Origin: Sporomusaceae bacterium UBA7701
GTDB lineage: Bacteria > Bacillota > Negativicutes > Sporomusales > UBA7701
Assembly (NCBI GenBank): GCA_002482545.1
Contig: DLGF01000005.1
Span: forward strand, 103,451 to 167,450
DNA length: 64,000 bases
Reading direction: 5' to 3'
The notes beneath the pieces are model-generated. The model did not search any database. It was not told the origin of the DNA and was given only the letters and a program-made list of their open reading frames with translations. The position numbers and the translations under genes were made by a program. Shown here one piece after another: positions 42,539-50,778 of this stretch. Numbering within the stretch: the stretch's first letter is position 1; every line of letters starts with the position of its first letter.

Positions 42539-43452
42539 TCGGAACAGCGTTGGGCCCCCCTCCTCTCCTTCAACACCGCGCTGTACTTTTTGACCATCTT
42601 CACCGGATGATAGGATTGTTTGGCCCGGCGGAGGCCCTCGATGCCCATGTCTTCCTCCCGGTTCACGTAGGGGAGGTCGGGCCAGGCCTGGCGGCAGAAC
42701 TCCTGGTTGATCACTTGGTAGAGCCCCCGGATATTCAGGCCCTTTTCGATATGAATAACCGCCATGTCGGCGTTGAGCTGTTCGCCGAACGTGAAAGCGG
42801 CGACCTTATCGTCCAGCAGAATCGCCCCGCCCCGGACGCCAAGCTGCTGAAAGTTTGCCAGCACGTCGATTATGGCCTGGTATTCTCTTTTCAGGCCGAC
42901 ATCTTCGCAGCCGTTGTGGGCGGTGCACCATTCCCGGGCGCTGAGCATGCAGGGCGCGATCAGCTCGGGGGTAATCACGGCATACTGATACGGATAGTTT
43001 TTGGCGAAGTAGTTGATATTGTTTTGCTTGCTGTGATATTTGCGGCCCGCCAGTTGGATGAGGTCCTCGGTGCTGTAGACATAGTCGCAATTGTTGCGGT
43101 CCTCCCGGAAGCAAAAGAGCCCCGGCTTGGCCTTCTGCAGCCTTTCCATCATTTCGACGGAAACGCCCTTCAGGGAAAAGGGATACTCATGCTGCCGGAA
43201 ATAATCCATCAGTTTGTCGAGCACGCCGCCCAGCCGGGAATCGTCCAGGCCAAAGGGCGTGAGAACATAGGGGGGGGTATCGGGAAATCCGGCCTTGATG
43301 CACAAAAAGTCATCGATGACGGCCCATTCGATCGCATAGCCGTTTCGCCACATATACATGTTGGTAAAGGTACATTCCGAATTCTCATAACGCCGCTGCC
43401 GGAAAAACCGGTCAAAAAGCGGTTTATCCTCTAAAGTAACTGGCTGAAAAAT
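42535..43452 (-). CDS. DUF2156 / phosphatidylglycerol lysyltransferase-like protein with probable ATT start
   Basis: This GNAT-fold protein of the DUF2156 family is related to the aminoacyl-transferase domain of MprF. Recognisable blocks are TFTNMYMWRNGYAIEWAVIDDFLC and the later QNNINYFAKNYP and PYVNREEDMGIEGLRRAKQSY-type end. Homology continues upstream of the first ATG (43359) as FQPVTLEDKPLFDRFFRQRRYENSECTFTNM, with no ATG, GTG or TTG in frame. An AGGAGG lies 7 bases before an ATT at 43452, and a promoter lies just upstream, so translation probably begins at this rare codon, giving 305 residues. A shorter 274-residue protein from 43359 would lose the first strand. Confidence 0.75.
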   Translation of the reverse strand: MFQPVTLEDKPLFDRFFRQRRYENSECTFTNMYMWRNGYAIEWAVIDDFLCIKAGFPDTPPYVLTPFGLDDSRLGGVLDKLMDYFRQHEYPFSLKGVSVEMMERLQKAKPGLFCFREDRNNCDYVYSTEDLIQLAGRKYHSKQNNINYFAKNYPYQYAVITPELIAPCMLSAREWCTAHNGCEDVGLKREYQAIIDVLANFQQLGVRGGAILLDDKVAAFTFGEQLNADMAVIHIEKGLNIRGLYQVINQEFCRQAWPDLPYVNREEDMGIEGLRRAKQSYHPVKMVKKYSAVLKERRGAQRCSE

Positions 43453-43486
43453 ACGAATACCTCCTCTATCACTCTGACGCGTTTCA

Positions 43487-43516
43487 ATTATACCAAAATT
43501 TATAAATTTATATCAA
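43487..43516 (-). promoter_or_regulatory. Sigma-A promoter of the DUF2156-Eis pair
   Basis: On the minus strand TTGATA and TATAAT are separated by 18 bases, about 35 bases upstream of the inferred ATT start. Confidence 0.75.
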
Positions 43517-43606
43517 ATCGAAAAAAATGATCAAGGGGATTGTATCCGGAAAAAGCCCTGTGCAATAATAAAGTAACAATAGCGATGCAAATGGCAGGGG
43601 GAGAGG

Positions 43607-44341
43607 ATCACGACGAGCCGTCCGAAAGCGAAAATCACCTATTTGTTTCATAGCGGCTATGCGGTGGAAACGCCGGAACATTTTTTGGTCTTCGACTATT
43701 ATCAGCCCGGTCCCGTCCGGCGCGGCGATCTGGCCGACGGAATCATCACCGCCGATTATCTCGGGACCAAGGCCAAGGTTTTGGTGTTCGCCTCCCATAA
43801 CCACGCGGACCACTATGACCCGGTCATCCTCGGCTGGGCCGCCGGCAACCCCGCCATCACCTATGTCCTGAGCAGCGATATCCAGGCCGCCGCCGAGGTT
43901 CCCCGGTGTTATCGTATGTCTCCGTACGAGGAATGGGAACAGGGAGGGGTGCGGGTCAAGTCCTTCGGCTCTACTGACGCCGGCGTCTCTTTTTTGGTCC
44001 AGGCGGACGGCTTGTCCATCTTTCATGCCGGAGATTTGAACTGGTGGCACTGGAAGGAGGAGAGCCAGGAGGAACGGGACTGGGCCGAGGCGAGTTTCAA
44101 AGCCGAGATTGCCAAAATAGAACCGCAGTTCATTGATATTGCCTTCTTCCCGGTGGATCAAAGGCTGGAGGAATTCTACAGCATCGGCGCCGAGTATTTC
44201 GCCGCCAAGCTGCGCCCGAAACTGCTTCTGCCCATGCATTTCGGGGACGTTTTTGGCACTACCAAGGCTTTCGCCGCGAAAGTGAAAAACACGGTACCCA
44301 CCGTTGAGATCACCCGCCGGGGGCAGGAAATTTTCTTTTGA
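43607..44341 (+). CDS. Metallo-beta-lactamase-fold hydrolase (UlaG-like), start uncertain
   Basis: This MBL-fold protein has the zinc-binding motif HNHADH (SHNHADHYDP), later FHAGDLNWWHW and a final LLPMHFGDV. It belongs to the UlaG-like branch of small metal-dependent hydrolases; the substrate is not known. The first canonical start is a TTG at 43643, but the family strand ITYLFHSGYAVE begins before it in frame. GGGGGAGAGG lies directly before an ATC (43607) and ACG (43610), so a non-standard start, as in the neighbouring gene, is possible. The shorter form would have 232 residues. It is divergent from the DUF2156 gene. Confidence 0.8.
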   Translation: MTTSRPKAKITYLFHSGYAVETPEHFLVFDYYQPGPVRRGDLADGIITADYLGTKAKVLVFASHNHADHYDPVILGWAAGNPAITYVLSSDIQAAAEVPRCYRMSPYEEWEQGGVRVKSFGSTDAGVSFLVQADGLSIFHAGDLNWWHWKEESQEERDWAEASFKAEIAKIEPQFIDIAFFPVDQRLEEFYSIGAEYFAAKLRPKLLLPMHFGDVFGTTKAFAAKVKNTVPTVEITRRGQEIFF

Positions 44342-44366
44342 GCCCGGCGCGGAAGGTCCGCCGGCG

Positions 44367-44375
44367 TGGTATAAT
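44367..44375 (+). promoter_or_regulatory. Extended -10 promoter of the glyoxalase-like gene
   Basis: TGGTATAAT provides a perfect extended -10 box 39 bases before the start codon. Confidence 0.55.
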
Positions 44376-44414
44376 AGCGATAACGAGGATCATGAGAAAC
44401 GGGGGAAGATGGCG

Positions 44415-44780
44415 ATGAAATTCAGCTTTGCCCACAATAATTTCAATGTGGTGGACCTGGAAAAAAGCCTGGCCTTTTATAAGGAAGCGCTGCAGTTGTC
44501 CGAGACGCGCCGGGTAGAGAAACCGGATTTCACCCTGGTCTTTCTGGGAGACGGCACGACGCCCCACCGGCTGGAGCTGACCTGGCTGAAGGACCGGACG
44601 GAGGCCTACAACCTGGGGGACAACGAATTCCATCTGGCATTCGTCGTCGACGACTTTGCCAAGGCCCATGAATTGCATGCAAAGATGGGCTGCATCTGCT
44701 ACGAAAATTCGGCGATGGGCATCTACTTCATCGCCGATCCGGACGGCTACTGGCTAGAAATACTGCCGGAAAAACGGTAA
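44415..44780 (+). CDS. gloA: Lactoylglutathione lyase-like VOC-family protein
   Basis: This 121-residue single-domain vicinal-oxygen-chelate protein has the glyoxalase I layout: HNNFNVVDLEKSLAFYKEAL (metal His near 6), RLELTWL with a Glu ligand, HLAFVVDDF, and DPDGYWLEILP. The length and motifs fit Firmicute GloA-like enzymes that detoxify methylglyoxal adducts. The second ATG is preferred because the GGGGG site is nine bases away; the first (44409) is too close. Confidence 0.85.
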   Translation: MKFSFAHNNFNVVDLEKSLAFYKEALQLSETRRVEKPDFTLVFLGDGTTPHRLELTWLKDRTEAYNLGDNEFHLAFVVDDFAKAHELHAKMGCICYENSAMGIYFIADPDGYWLEILPEKR

Positions 44781-44964
44781 TAGGATCAGCTTTGTAATCT
44801 TGATCCGGGTAATATAGTATTACGTTTTCCGGTAGAGAAAACCTGCTTAGGCCGGAACGCGAAATTTGCGGCTGCTGATCGCCCGCTATAGTATTGCCCG
44901 CGGGACCCGGTATTCATTGGCCATGCTGTCCGGCACTTGCCGGAGGGCGTTGGAAGATGATTCG

Positions 44965-44996
44965 GCGCCTGTCCGCTTCCGGACAGGCGCTTTCTT
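44965..44996 (+). terminator. Terminator-like hairpin in gene-poor region
   Basis: GCGCCTGTCCG and CGGACAGGCGC pair over CTTC, followed by TTTCTT. It lies 185 bases after the glyoxalase-like gene. No coding sequence is supported between 44781 and 45085. Confidence 0.7.
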
Positions 44997-45085
44997 GCGG
45001 GATAAGGTCGCTCATGCCTGGAAGCCGCCGACTCCCGGGGTGAAGTTCTGGGCCGCCCTGGCCGTAATAATTTTCTCCGGCGCTA

Positions 45086-45114
45086 TTGACAATTACTGGG
45101 AGGGCGTCTACAAT
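45086..45114 (+). promoter_or_regulatory. Near-consensus sigma-A promoter of a leader RNA
   Basis: TTGACA and TACAAT are separated by exactly 17 bases. The predicted transcript begins near 45121 and meets a terminator at 45276-45300, so it may produce a discrete RNA of about 180 nt. Confidence 0.75.
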
Positions 45115-45221
45115 AAAAAGGTAAGTGTCAGTTATTTCGCATGAAAGGGGTTGTTATTCATGGCCATCATGAAAGTAGAGGTGCCGGTGACCTAATCGAA
45201 TAACGGCAAGGGTGCGGCGGC

Positions 45222-45238
45222 TTGGCCCGGCCTTTGCA
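45222..45238 (+). promoter_or_regulatory. Sigma-54-like -24/-12 motif
   Basis: TTGGCCCGGCCTTTGCA differs from consensus at one fixed position and keeps the ten-base GG-GC spacing. It lies inside the candidate leader RNA, 140 bases before an unknown ORF. GC-rich DNA raises the chance of coincidence. Confidence 0.4.
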
Positions 45239-45275
45239 GACTTCGAGCAACCTGAATCGCGTAGGCAATGGAAGG

Positions 45276-45300
45276 CACGCATTGGGAGCGTGTTTTTTTA
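45276..45300 (+). terminator. Terminator of the candidate leader RNA
   Basis: CACGC and GCGTG pair over a 7-base loop, directly followed by seven T residues. Confidence 0.8.
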
Positions 45301-45313
45301 TTGCCTGAATGAG

Positions 45314-45345
45314 ACCCGCAGGCGGTTGACTCCTGCGGGTTTCTT
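45314..45345 (+). terminator. Second tandem terminator
   Basis: ACCCGCAGG and CCTGCGGGT pair over a 9-base loop and are followed by TTCTT. Confidence 0.65.
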
Positions 45346-45377
45346 GCGCCTATTTTTCGGTATGGGAGGGATTGATC

Positions 45378-45737
45378 ATGAAATTAATGGATTACAAATG
45401 GGGAACGTCTCTGGCCCGGACATGGAAGCCAGGCCAAAGAACGGTAAAGGGGATATATCGGACAGTCAGCCAGTATGCCGGACAAAGTTCCGGGCAAAGG
45501 TGGAGGGAGAAACCATATATGAAGACAACTCATAGACCGGCGCCCCTGCGGGGCGTTCGCCCGGGGGCGGCGCAATGGCTCGCCGGCAGGGTGCGCAGCT
45601 TATTGTCGCCGGATGACCGGATGGATAGAGATACGCGAAGAGAGCTGTTTGGCCGGGATTACGGACCGGACGCCGGGCTGCCCGGCGGAGCGTCCGGCCG
45701 CTTCCCGGACAATTCCGGCATTCAGTATTATTGGTAA
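45378..45737 (+). CDS. Hypothetical protein of 119 residues
   Basis: This ORF starts MKLMDYKWGTSLARTWKPG and ends FPDNSGIQYYW. It is basic, with many Arg and Gly and no hydrophobic segment. ATGGGAGGG precedes the ATG at suitable distance, and a terminator-like stem follows 27 bases after the stop, which favours a real gene. I find no family. The tandem terminators and leader upstream suggest that its expression is conditional. The alternative is a chance ORF in GC-rich DNA. Confidence 0.4.
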   Translation: MKLMDYKWGTSLARTWKPGQRTVKGIYRTVSQYAGQSSGQRWREKPYMKTTHRPAPLRGVRPGAAQWLAGRVRSLLSPDDRMDRDTRRELFGRDYGPDAGLPGGASGRFPDNSGIQYYW

Positions 45738-45763
45738 ATCATTTCCGGGCGAAGCCGGAAAAG

Positions 45764-45804
45764 CAAAGCCACGAAACGGGCCAGACCCATTTCGCGGCTT
45801 TTGG
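45764..45804 (+). terminator. Terminator-like stem after the hypothetical ORF
   Basis: AAAGCC-CGAAA and TTTCG-GGCTTTT pair with one mismatch around a 13-base loop. Confidence 0.55.
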
Positions 45805-46003
45805 CTTTTACCCGTAAAGCGCAACCGTTTACTTTTCCGGCTGCTCGGTTTCAAATGCGGGCTGGATAAGAGGGGTACTGTCCATGTAAAATAGTAGCAG
45901 AGCAGGATTGGCGATCTTACAAAATTTAGCCGGGTCGCAAAAGTGGGAACGGAATGCCGGCCAGCCTGTGGCCGGGAAATAGACGTTGGAAAGGAGCTTC
46001 CAA

Positions 46004-46984
46004 ATGAAATTGGCACGCCAGGTAGTGATTACCGAATTCGGAGCCCCGGAGGCCATGCGGCTGGTGCAGGCCGAACTGCCCGAACCAGCCGCCGGCGAAG
46101 TGCAGCTCAGACAGACGGCCATTGGCCTCAACTTTATTGATGTATACCAGCGCAAGGGGGTCTACCCGCTGCCCCTGCCAACCGGTCTCGGCCATGAGGC
46201 CGCCGGGATGGTGGAAGCGGTCGGCCCTGATGTCGGCCAGTTCCGGCCGGGGGACCGGGTGGCCTACATGAACGCCGGCCTGGGGGCGTACGCCGATTAC
46301 CGGAATGTCGCGGCCGACCGGTTGGTGCGCATCCCGGCCGGGGTTTCCGACGAGCAGGCGGCGGCGCTCCTCTTCAAAGGCATTACCGCCCAGTATCTGC
46401 TAAAGAAAACCCATGCGGTCCGGGCGGGGGAGTTCGTACTCATCCATGCCGCCGCCGGAGGCGTCGGGCAGATTCTTTGCCAATGGGCAAAAGGGCTGGG
46501 CGCCCTGGTTGCCGGCACCGCCGGCTCGCCGGGAAAATGCGCGGTCGCCAGAGCGATGGGCGCGGATATTGCCGTGGACTACTCGCAGGAGGACTGGCCG
46601 GCCACCCTGCTGGCAGCGACCGGCGGCAGGAAGGCCGACGTGGTCTATGATTCCGTGGGGAAGGATACCTTCCTGAAATCTCTCGACTGCGCGGCGCCCT
46701 TCGGGCTCGTCGTGGTGTACGGAGCGGCCTCCGGCCCGGCGCCGGCCATTGAACCGGAGCTTCTCAATAAAAAGGGCTGCCTGTTCCTCACCCGCCCGTC
46801 CGTATTCCCCCATAACGCTGACCCGGCGGTATTCCGGGCGAATGCGGAGGAGCTGTTTGAAGCCATCGCTTCCGGAATGGTGAAGGCGAGTATCGGCGCC
46901 AGATTCGGACTGGACGAGGTCGTCAAGGCGCACAAGGCGGCCGAAGCGCGGGCGACCCAGGGGGCCACGCTGATCATCCCCTAG
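46004..46984 (+). CDS. Zinc-independent NADPH:quinone oxidoreductase (medium-chain dehydrogenase family)
   Basis: This 326-residue enzyme matches quinone reductases of the QOR type: the start VVITEFGAPEAMRLVQAELPEP, NFIDVYQRKGVYPLPLP, LGHEAAGMVEAVG, and the NADPH-binding AAAGGVGQILCQWAKGLGA (about 145-163). Zinc ligands are missing, as expected. It reduces quinones or alkenals with NADPH. The start at 46004 follows AAAGGAG; an upstream ATG at 45986 is less well placed. Confidence 0.9.
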   Translation: MKLARQVVITEFGAPEAMRLVQAELPEPAAGEVQLRQTAIGLNFIDVYQRKGVYPLPLPTGLGHEAAGMVEAVGPDVGQFRPGDRVAYMNAGLGAYADYRNVAADRLVRIPAGVSDEQAAALLFKGITAQYLLKKTHAVRAGEFVLIHAAAGGVGQILCQWAKGLGALVAGTAGSPGKCAVARAMGADIAVDYSQEDWPATLLAATGGRKADVVYDSVGKDTFLKSLDCAAPFGLVVVYGAASGPAPAIEPELLNKKGCLFLTRPSVFPHNADPAVFRANAEELFEAIASGMVKASIGARFGLDEVVKAHKAAEARATQGATLIIP

Positions 46985-47055
46985 GCTTGGGCTGAAGCGC
47001 GGAACGGTTTTTTTGTCCCCCTGCATCCCTGAATTTTACGACAGAGGTGAGCCGG

Positions 47056-47625
47056 ATGTTCGAAACCTTGGTGAGAAAGAACCGGAGTTATCGCCGGTTT
47101 TATGAGCAGGAGAATATCAGCCGGGAAACTTTGTTGAAGCTGATCGATTATGCCCGGCTGTCGCCTTCCGGAGCCAACCGTCAGGCGCTGCGCTATTACA
47201 TTTCGTGCGACAAGGCGCTGAATGAGCGGATTTATCCCGGGCTGCGGTGGGCGGCCTACCTCAAGGACTGGTCCGGGCCGGAGGCGGGAGAGCGGCCCTC
47301 GGCCTATATCGTCGTCGTCCAGGAGGAGCGCTACAAGGCCGTAACCAATGTGGACTACGGCATTGCGGTGCAGAGCATTTTGCTGGGAGCGGCGGAACTG
47401 GGCCTGGGCGGCTGCGCGATCGGCAATCTGGATCAGGCGGTCCTTCGGGAGGCGCTGGGCATCCCGGAGACCCGCGAGATACTGCTGGCCATCGCTTTGG
47501 GAAAACCCAAGGAAATCGTCGTGCTTGACGAGATCGGGCCGGACGGAGATATCCAGTACTGGCGGGACGGGAACCAGGTGCATCATGTCCCGAAACGGAA
47601 GCTGGCGGACCTTGTCTTGAACTAG
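47056..47625 (+). CDS. Nitroreductase-family FMN oxidoreductase
   Basis: This 189-residue flavoprotein has the nitroreductase core: RKNRSYRRF at the N-terminus for FMN phosphate, ARLSPSGANRQALRYYI, and later VDYGIAVQSILLGAAELGLGGCAIGNLD. Such enzymes reduce nitro groups, quinones or other electron acceptors with NAD(P)H. The ATG at 47056 has AGAGGTGAGCC upstream. It lies about 70 bases after the quinone oxidoreductase gene with no terminator between, so the two redox genes may be co-transcribed. Confidence 0.88.
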   Translation: MFETLVRKNRSYRRFYEQENISRETLLKLIDYARLSPSGANRQALRYYISCDKALNERIYPGLRWAAYLKDWSGPEAGERPSAYIVVVQEERYKAVTNVDYGIAVQSILLGAAELGLGGCAIGNLDQAVLREALGIPETREILLAIALGKPKEIVVLDEIGPDGDIQYWRDGNQVHHVPKRKLADLVLN

Positions 47626-47714
47626 GCGGGGAGTGGGGCTTATTTTCCGGAGCTTTGCGCCGCCGGAGCTAGTTGCCCAGGAAGAACGGCAGGAATTGTC
47701 ATCCAAGGGAGAGA

Positions 47715-47752
47715 AATACCCATATCCATTACGCAAAGTGGATATGGGTATT
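47715..47752 (+). terminator. 14-bp inverted repeat after the nitroreductase gene
   Basis: AATACCCATATCCA and its complement flank a 10-base loop; the following TGTATTGTA is only weakly T-rich. It may be a terminator or an operator for the next gene. Confidence 0.5.
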
Positions 47753-47819
47753 GTATTGTACTGGCAATGGTGAAAATAATGCCGACGGTCACGAAAACGG
47801 CAGACTAGGAGAATAGAAA

Positions 47820-48911
47820 TTGAAAATTGGCGCGCGCATTATTAAAACCGGCATAGCGGTTGCGATAACCATGTTCGTCTGCAGGTATCTTGGCCTGGAA
47901 CCCGCCTTCTTCGGCGCCGTTTCGGCGGTAATCAACATGCAGCCGTCGATCTTTTTGACCCTGAGGGCCGCGCGGGATCAAATTCTGGTCCATATCCTGG
48001 GGGTCGCCGCCGGTTTCTTCTTCGGCTATTTCCTCGGCGTCAATCCGCTGTCCGCCGGTCTGATCGTCATCCTGCTTATCCCGCTCTACATAAAGTTGAA
48101 GCTGCATAGCGGCATAACCATGGGGATTGTCGCCGCTCTTTTTGTCCTGAGTGCCAGCACGGAGGAGTTCTTTGTGCATGCTCTGGCCCGAACGGGAGTC
48201 ATCTTTGTCGGCCTTGGCGCGGCAATGCTGGTCAATGTGCTGCTATGGCCGCCGAAATATACCGAACGGCTCAAAGAGAAACTGCGGCAGAGCAACGAGG
48301 CGGCAGTCCTCTACTTCTGCCGCGCGGTGCAGGATTATGCCGGGCTGGACGGGCGGGAGCTTTCCATCGATATCGAGCAGGGCAAGCGGGTGCACGCCTT
48401 GAATAAAGAGGCGCGGACGCTGCTCGACCTGCTGAGCAGGGAACGGGAACTGGTCGCCGGGCCGTCCGAACCCAGGGAGTGGGTTTCGCTGGCTGCGAAG
48501 CTTGTCGATTACAATGAATCGATTACCAAAAAGGGCGACCGCATTTTTGACCTTTTGCCGGTCAGAATGGAGCGCCGGGCGAGTCCGGACGCGCCGCCGG
48601 TCAGCGATGAGTTCAAAGCCATCCTGGATATCCTGGAAAGCGGATGCACCATCGTCGTCCGCCTGAACGGCAAACTGCGGTCGGCGATTATTGACGGAAG
48701 CGCGCCCATCCCGGAGAAAATCAGCGAAGAGTATTGGGAAAGCCTGACGCGGGCCATCGAGCAGTGGCAGCCGAGGCTCACCGGCAGCTATTATCTGCAC
48801 GGGTTGCTGGAGGCTGCGGTGACGGCCAACGAAATCAAGTGGGCCACGCGGCAGGCCAAGATATTGCTGTATGAATGCGTGGAAAGCAGAGAAGCCGGGG
48901 GATTTGATTAA
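47820..48911 (+). CDS. Aromatic acid exporter (ArAE_1/FUSC)-like membrane protein
   Basis: This 363-residue protein has six hydrophobic segments in the first 145 residues (start KIGARIIKTGIAVAITMFVCRYLGLEPAFFGAVSAVINMQPS is the family opening) and a cytoplasmic helical C-terminal half. It is a half-length FUSC-type protein as found in Firmicutes, with a proposed role in efflux of aromatic acids or envelope stress. The TTG start follows AGGAG. It stands alone and ends at a terminator. Confidence 0.85.
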   Translation: MKIGARIIKTGIAVAITMFVCRYLGLEPAFFGAVSAVINMQPSIFLTLRAARDQILVHILGVAAGFFFGYFLGVNPLSAGLIVILLIPLYIKLKLHSGITMGIVAALFVLSASTEEFFVHALARTGVIFVGLGAAMLVNVLLWPPKYTERLKEKLRQSNEAAVLYFCRAVQDYAGLDGRELSIDIEQGKRVHALNKEARTLLDLLSRERELVAGPSEPREWVSLAAKLVDYNESITKKGDRIFDLLPVRMERRASPDAPPVSDEFKAILDILESGCTIVVRLNGKLRSAIIDGSAPIPEKISEEYWESLTRAIEQWQPRLTGSYYLHGLLEAAVTANEIKWATRQAKILLYECVESREAGGFD

Positions 48912-48972
48912 GAGGGGCCTCGCGCCAGGAAAAGCGGCGTGGGCCATCGGCCGCCGGGCCTTATAACAACAA

Positions 48973-49002
48973 GAAAACGCAAGCGGAGTTCTTGCGTTTT
49001 TT
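48973..49002. terminator. Terminator between convergent genes
   Basis: AAAACGCAAG and CTTGCGTTTT pair over a 7-base loop with further T residues. Confidence 0.85.
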
Positions 49003-49023
49003 CGCATTTGGGGATATTTTATT

Positions 49024-49656
49024 TCAGTATAGGACCAGATATCTCCAAGGGTCGACGGCGGTGCCGTTTTTCCTGACCTCGTAGTGAACATGAGGGCCGG
49101 TACTTTTCCCGGTGCTGCCGGCGTAGGCGATAATCTGGCCCTTTTTCACCGTTTGCCCGACGCTCGCCGCCAACTGGGAATTATGCCCGTAAACCGTGAC
49201 GAGGCCGTTGCCGTGATCGACTTGCACCATGTTGCCGTAGCCGCCGGACGGGCCGCTCTGGACGACCAGGCCGTCGGCGGTCGCGACCACCGGCGTTCCC
49301 ACATTGCTGGCGATGTCGATGCCCGGGTGCATTTCGCCGCCGTCGCCCAGGGGCGAATTGCGCCAGCCGAAGCCTGAGGTAACCGCTCCCCTGGCCGGCC
49401 AGATGGACGGCGTGGCGGCCAGTTTATCCGGAATTCTTGCCGCCGTTTCCCGTACCGGAGCCTGTTCGGCGGGCGGGACGCGCTCCGCCTCAACGGGGAC
49501 CGCGTTGCTGGCAGCGGGGGGCTGGCGAAACTGGGCGAACAACGCCACCGAACCTATCAGCAGGGCGCATAGCAGCCAAACAGGCCAGTGGGGAGAGGGC
49601 GCCGGCTGCGGTTTGTCTATTTTAGGTTGATCTTGCGTTTTGCTGGGAACAGACAT
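49024..49656 (-). CDS. Membrane-anchored M23-family peptidase
   Basis: This 210-residue protein has one membrane anchor near residues 24-42, a Pro/Ala-rich linker, and a LytM/M23 domain. Zinc and catalytic motifs are MHPGIDIAS (H...D) and GPHVHYEV (HxH). These enzymes cut cell-wall cross-links or act as NlpD/EnvC-like activators. CAGGAGGC precedes the ATG. It is a single-gene unit. Confidence 0.92.
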   Translation of the reverse strand: MSVPSKTQDQPKIDKPQPAPSPHWPVWLLCALLIGSVALFAQFRQPPAASNAVPVEAERVPPAEQAPVRETAARIPDKLAATPSIWPARGAVTSGFGWRNSPLGDGGEMHPGIDIASNVGTPVVATADGLVVQSGPSGGYGNMVQVDHGNGLVTVYGHNSQLAASVGQTVKKGQIIAYAGSTGKSTGPHVHYEVRKNGTAVDPWRYLVLY

Positions 49657-49844
49657 GGGTATTAGCCTCCTGTAATACGAAGCGGCAGAGTGCCGTCTAC
49701 CATTTTACATTTTACATTATACCGGATATCGCGTTTTTTGTCCGCCTTCCTGACTGTCAGATTCCGTGCGGATCAAAGCTTGACGGCCAAAATGAAAAGT
49801 GAGAACATGTAACTGCTAGGTTTAATGATTGGGAGATGACACTT

Positions 49845-50726
49845 ATGGGGAATTACCTTCGGCAATACCGAAAGCCGCTGGCAGTGGCCGGGCTGCTGTT
49901 GATCGCGGCGCTGCTGTTCGCCGTCCGGTATAACCTGTTTTGGTTTCCGGCTTCCAGTCCGGGCCTTCCGCCGGCGCCGGCCGACGATGCGGCCGCCCGG
50001 GCCGCTACTGCCGAGCAGCCGGCCGGAATTGTCCGGACGGGTTCCGTGGAAAATTCGGCTGTTGTTCCGATCCATAGCGAGTTTTCGGGCCGGATCAGCG
50101 AGCTTTACGTAAAAGAAGGCCAGGCCGTTAAGGCCGGCCAGCCCTTGTTCAAACTGGAGGGGCTTCCAGCCGGAGCTGCGGCGGATCTGAGCCCTGGGGC
50201 GGCGCCGTCCGGCAAGGATAATTATGAGAAAGCCCTGAACGAATATAACCGCCTGCAAAAGCTGTATGAAATAGGCGCTATTCCGCGGCGGCAACTGGAA
50301 AATGCGGCGGCTCGCCTGCAAGAGCTGAAAGATGGCGGGAGTAGCGGGCAAAAAGCCGCCAATGCCGCGGCTTTGCAGGGACCGGTGACTGTGACGGCTC
50401 CTGTCGACGGCATCGTGACCGGCCTGGCTACTGCTGCAGGCAGCCCGGTGGAGGCCGGCCGGCAAGTGCTGGCCCTGGGCGGCGGGCAGGCCCTGGAAGT
50501 TGTCGTTCCATTGGCGCAGGACGAGCTGTACCTCGTGCATCTGGGCACCCCGGTCACTATCGAGGCCGAGGGGCATACGCTCGCGGGCCAAGTTTCCAGC
50601 ATCTTTCCCGAAGTGCAGAATAACCAGATTTCTTCCTTTCTGGCCCATATCAAACCGGCCGATCTTCCCGCCGGCCTGCTGAAAGCAGGTATGGCCGTGA
50701 AGGTTCATATGACTGCCGGTCCATGA
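49845..50726 (+). CDS. HlyD-like periplasmic membrane-fusion protein
   Basis: This 293-residue adaptor has one N-terminal membrane anchor (about 11-28), a lipoyl-type beta motif (SEFSGRISELYVKEGQAVKAGQPLFKLEG), a short coiled-coil hairpin, and a second half motif (VTVTAPVDGIVTGLATAAGSPVEAGRQV). It would bridge an inner-membrane pump and an outer-membrane channel, consistent with a diderm cell. No pump gene is adjacent. The start at 49845 has GGGAG at suitable distance; 49836 is too close. Confidence 0.85.
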   Translation: MGNYLRQYRKPLAVAGLLLIAALLFAVRYNLFWFPASSPGLPPAPADDAAARAATAEQPAGIVRTGSVENSAVVPIHSEFSGRISELYVKEGQAVKAGQPLFKLEGLPAGAAADLSPGAAPSGKDNYEKALNEYNRLQKLYEIGAIPRRQLENAAARLQELKDGGSSGQKAANAAALQGPVTVTAPVDGIVTGLATAAGSPVEAGRQVLALGGGQALEVVVPLAQDELYLVHLGTPVTIEAEGHTLAGQVSSIFPEVQNNQISSFLAHIKPADLPAGLLKAGMAVKVHMTAGP

Positions 50727-50740
50727 GCCGTCAAAGCGAA

Positions 50741-50776
50741 AAGCAGCCGCAGGCCTGTGAGGGCCTGCGGCTGCTT
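50741..50776. terminator. Hairpin after the membrane-fusion gene
   Basis: AAGCAGCCGCAGGCC and GGCCTGCGGCTGCTT form a perfect stem. It lies between the gene and the convergent cyclase relic and may serve both. Confidence 0.75.
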
Positions 50777-50778
50777 CC

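Larger units (their letters stand above)
45121..45300 (+). ncRNA. Candidate small or leader RNA with tiny ORFs
   Basis: The segment between a strong promoter and a hairpin with seven T residues has no clear gene. It contains two overlapping tiny ORFs in different frames: 11 codons at 45160-45195 (MAIMKVEVPVT) with AAAGGGG upstream, and 20 codons at 45141-45203 (MKGVVIHGHHESRGAGDLIE). TTATTC and GAATAA in the RNA can pair. I recognise no riboswitch or sRNA family. An attenuator for the ORF at 45378 is one reading; a free-standing small RNA is another. Confidence 0.4.

Noticed and set aside
44866..45144. ORF of 92 codons between the glyoxalase-like gene and the leader RNA
   Set aside because: It crosses a terminator stem and a strong promoter, has no ribosome site and no recognisable family.
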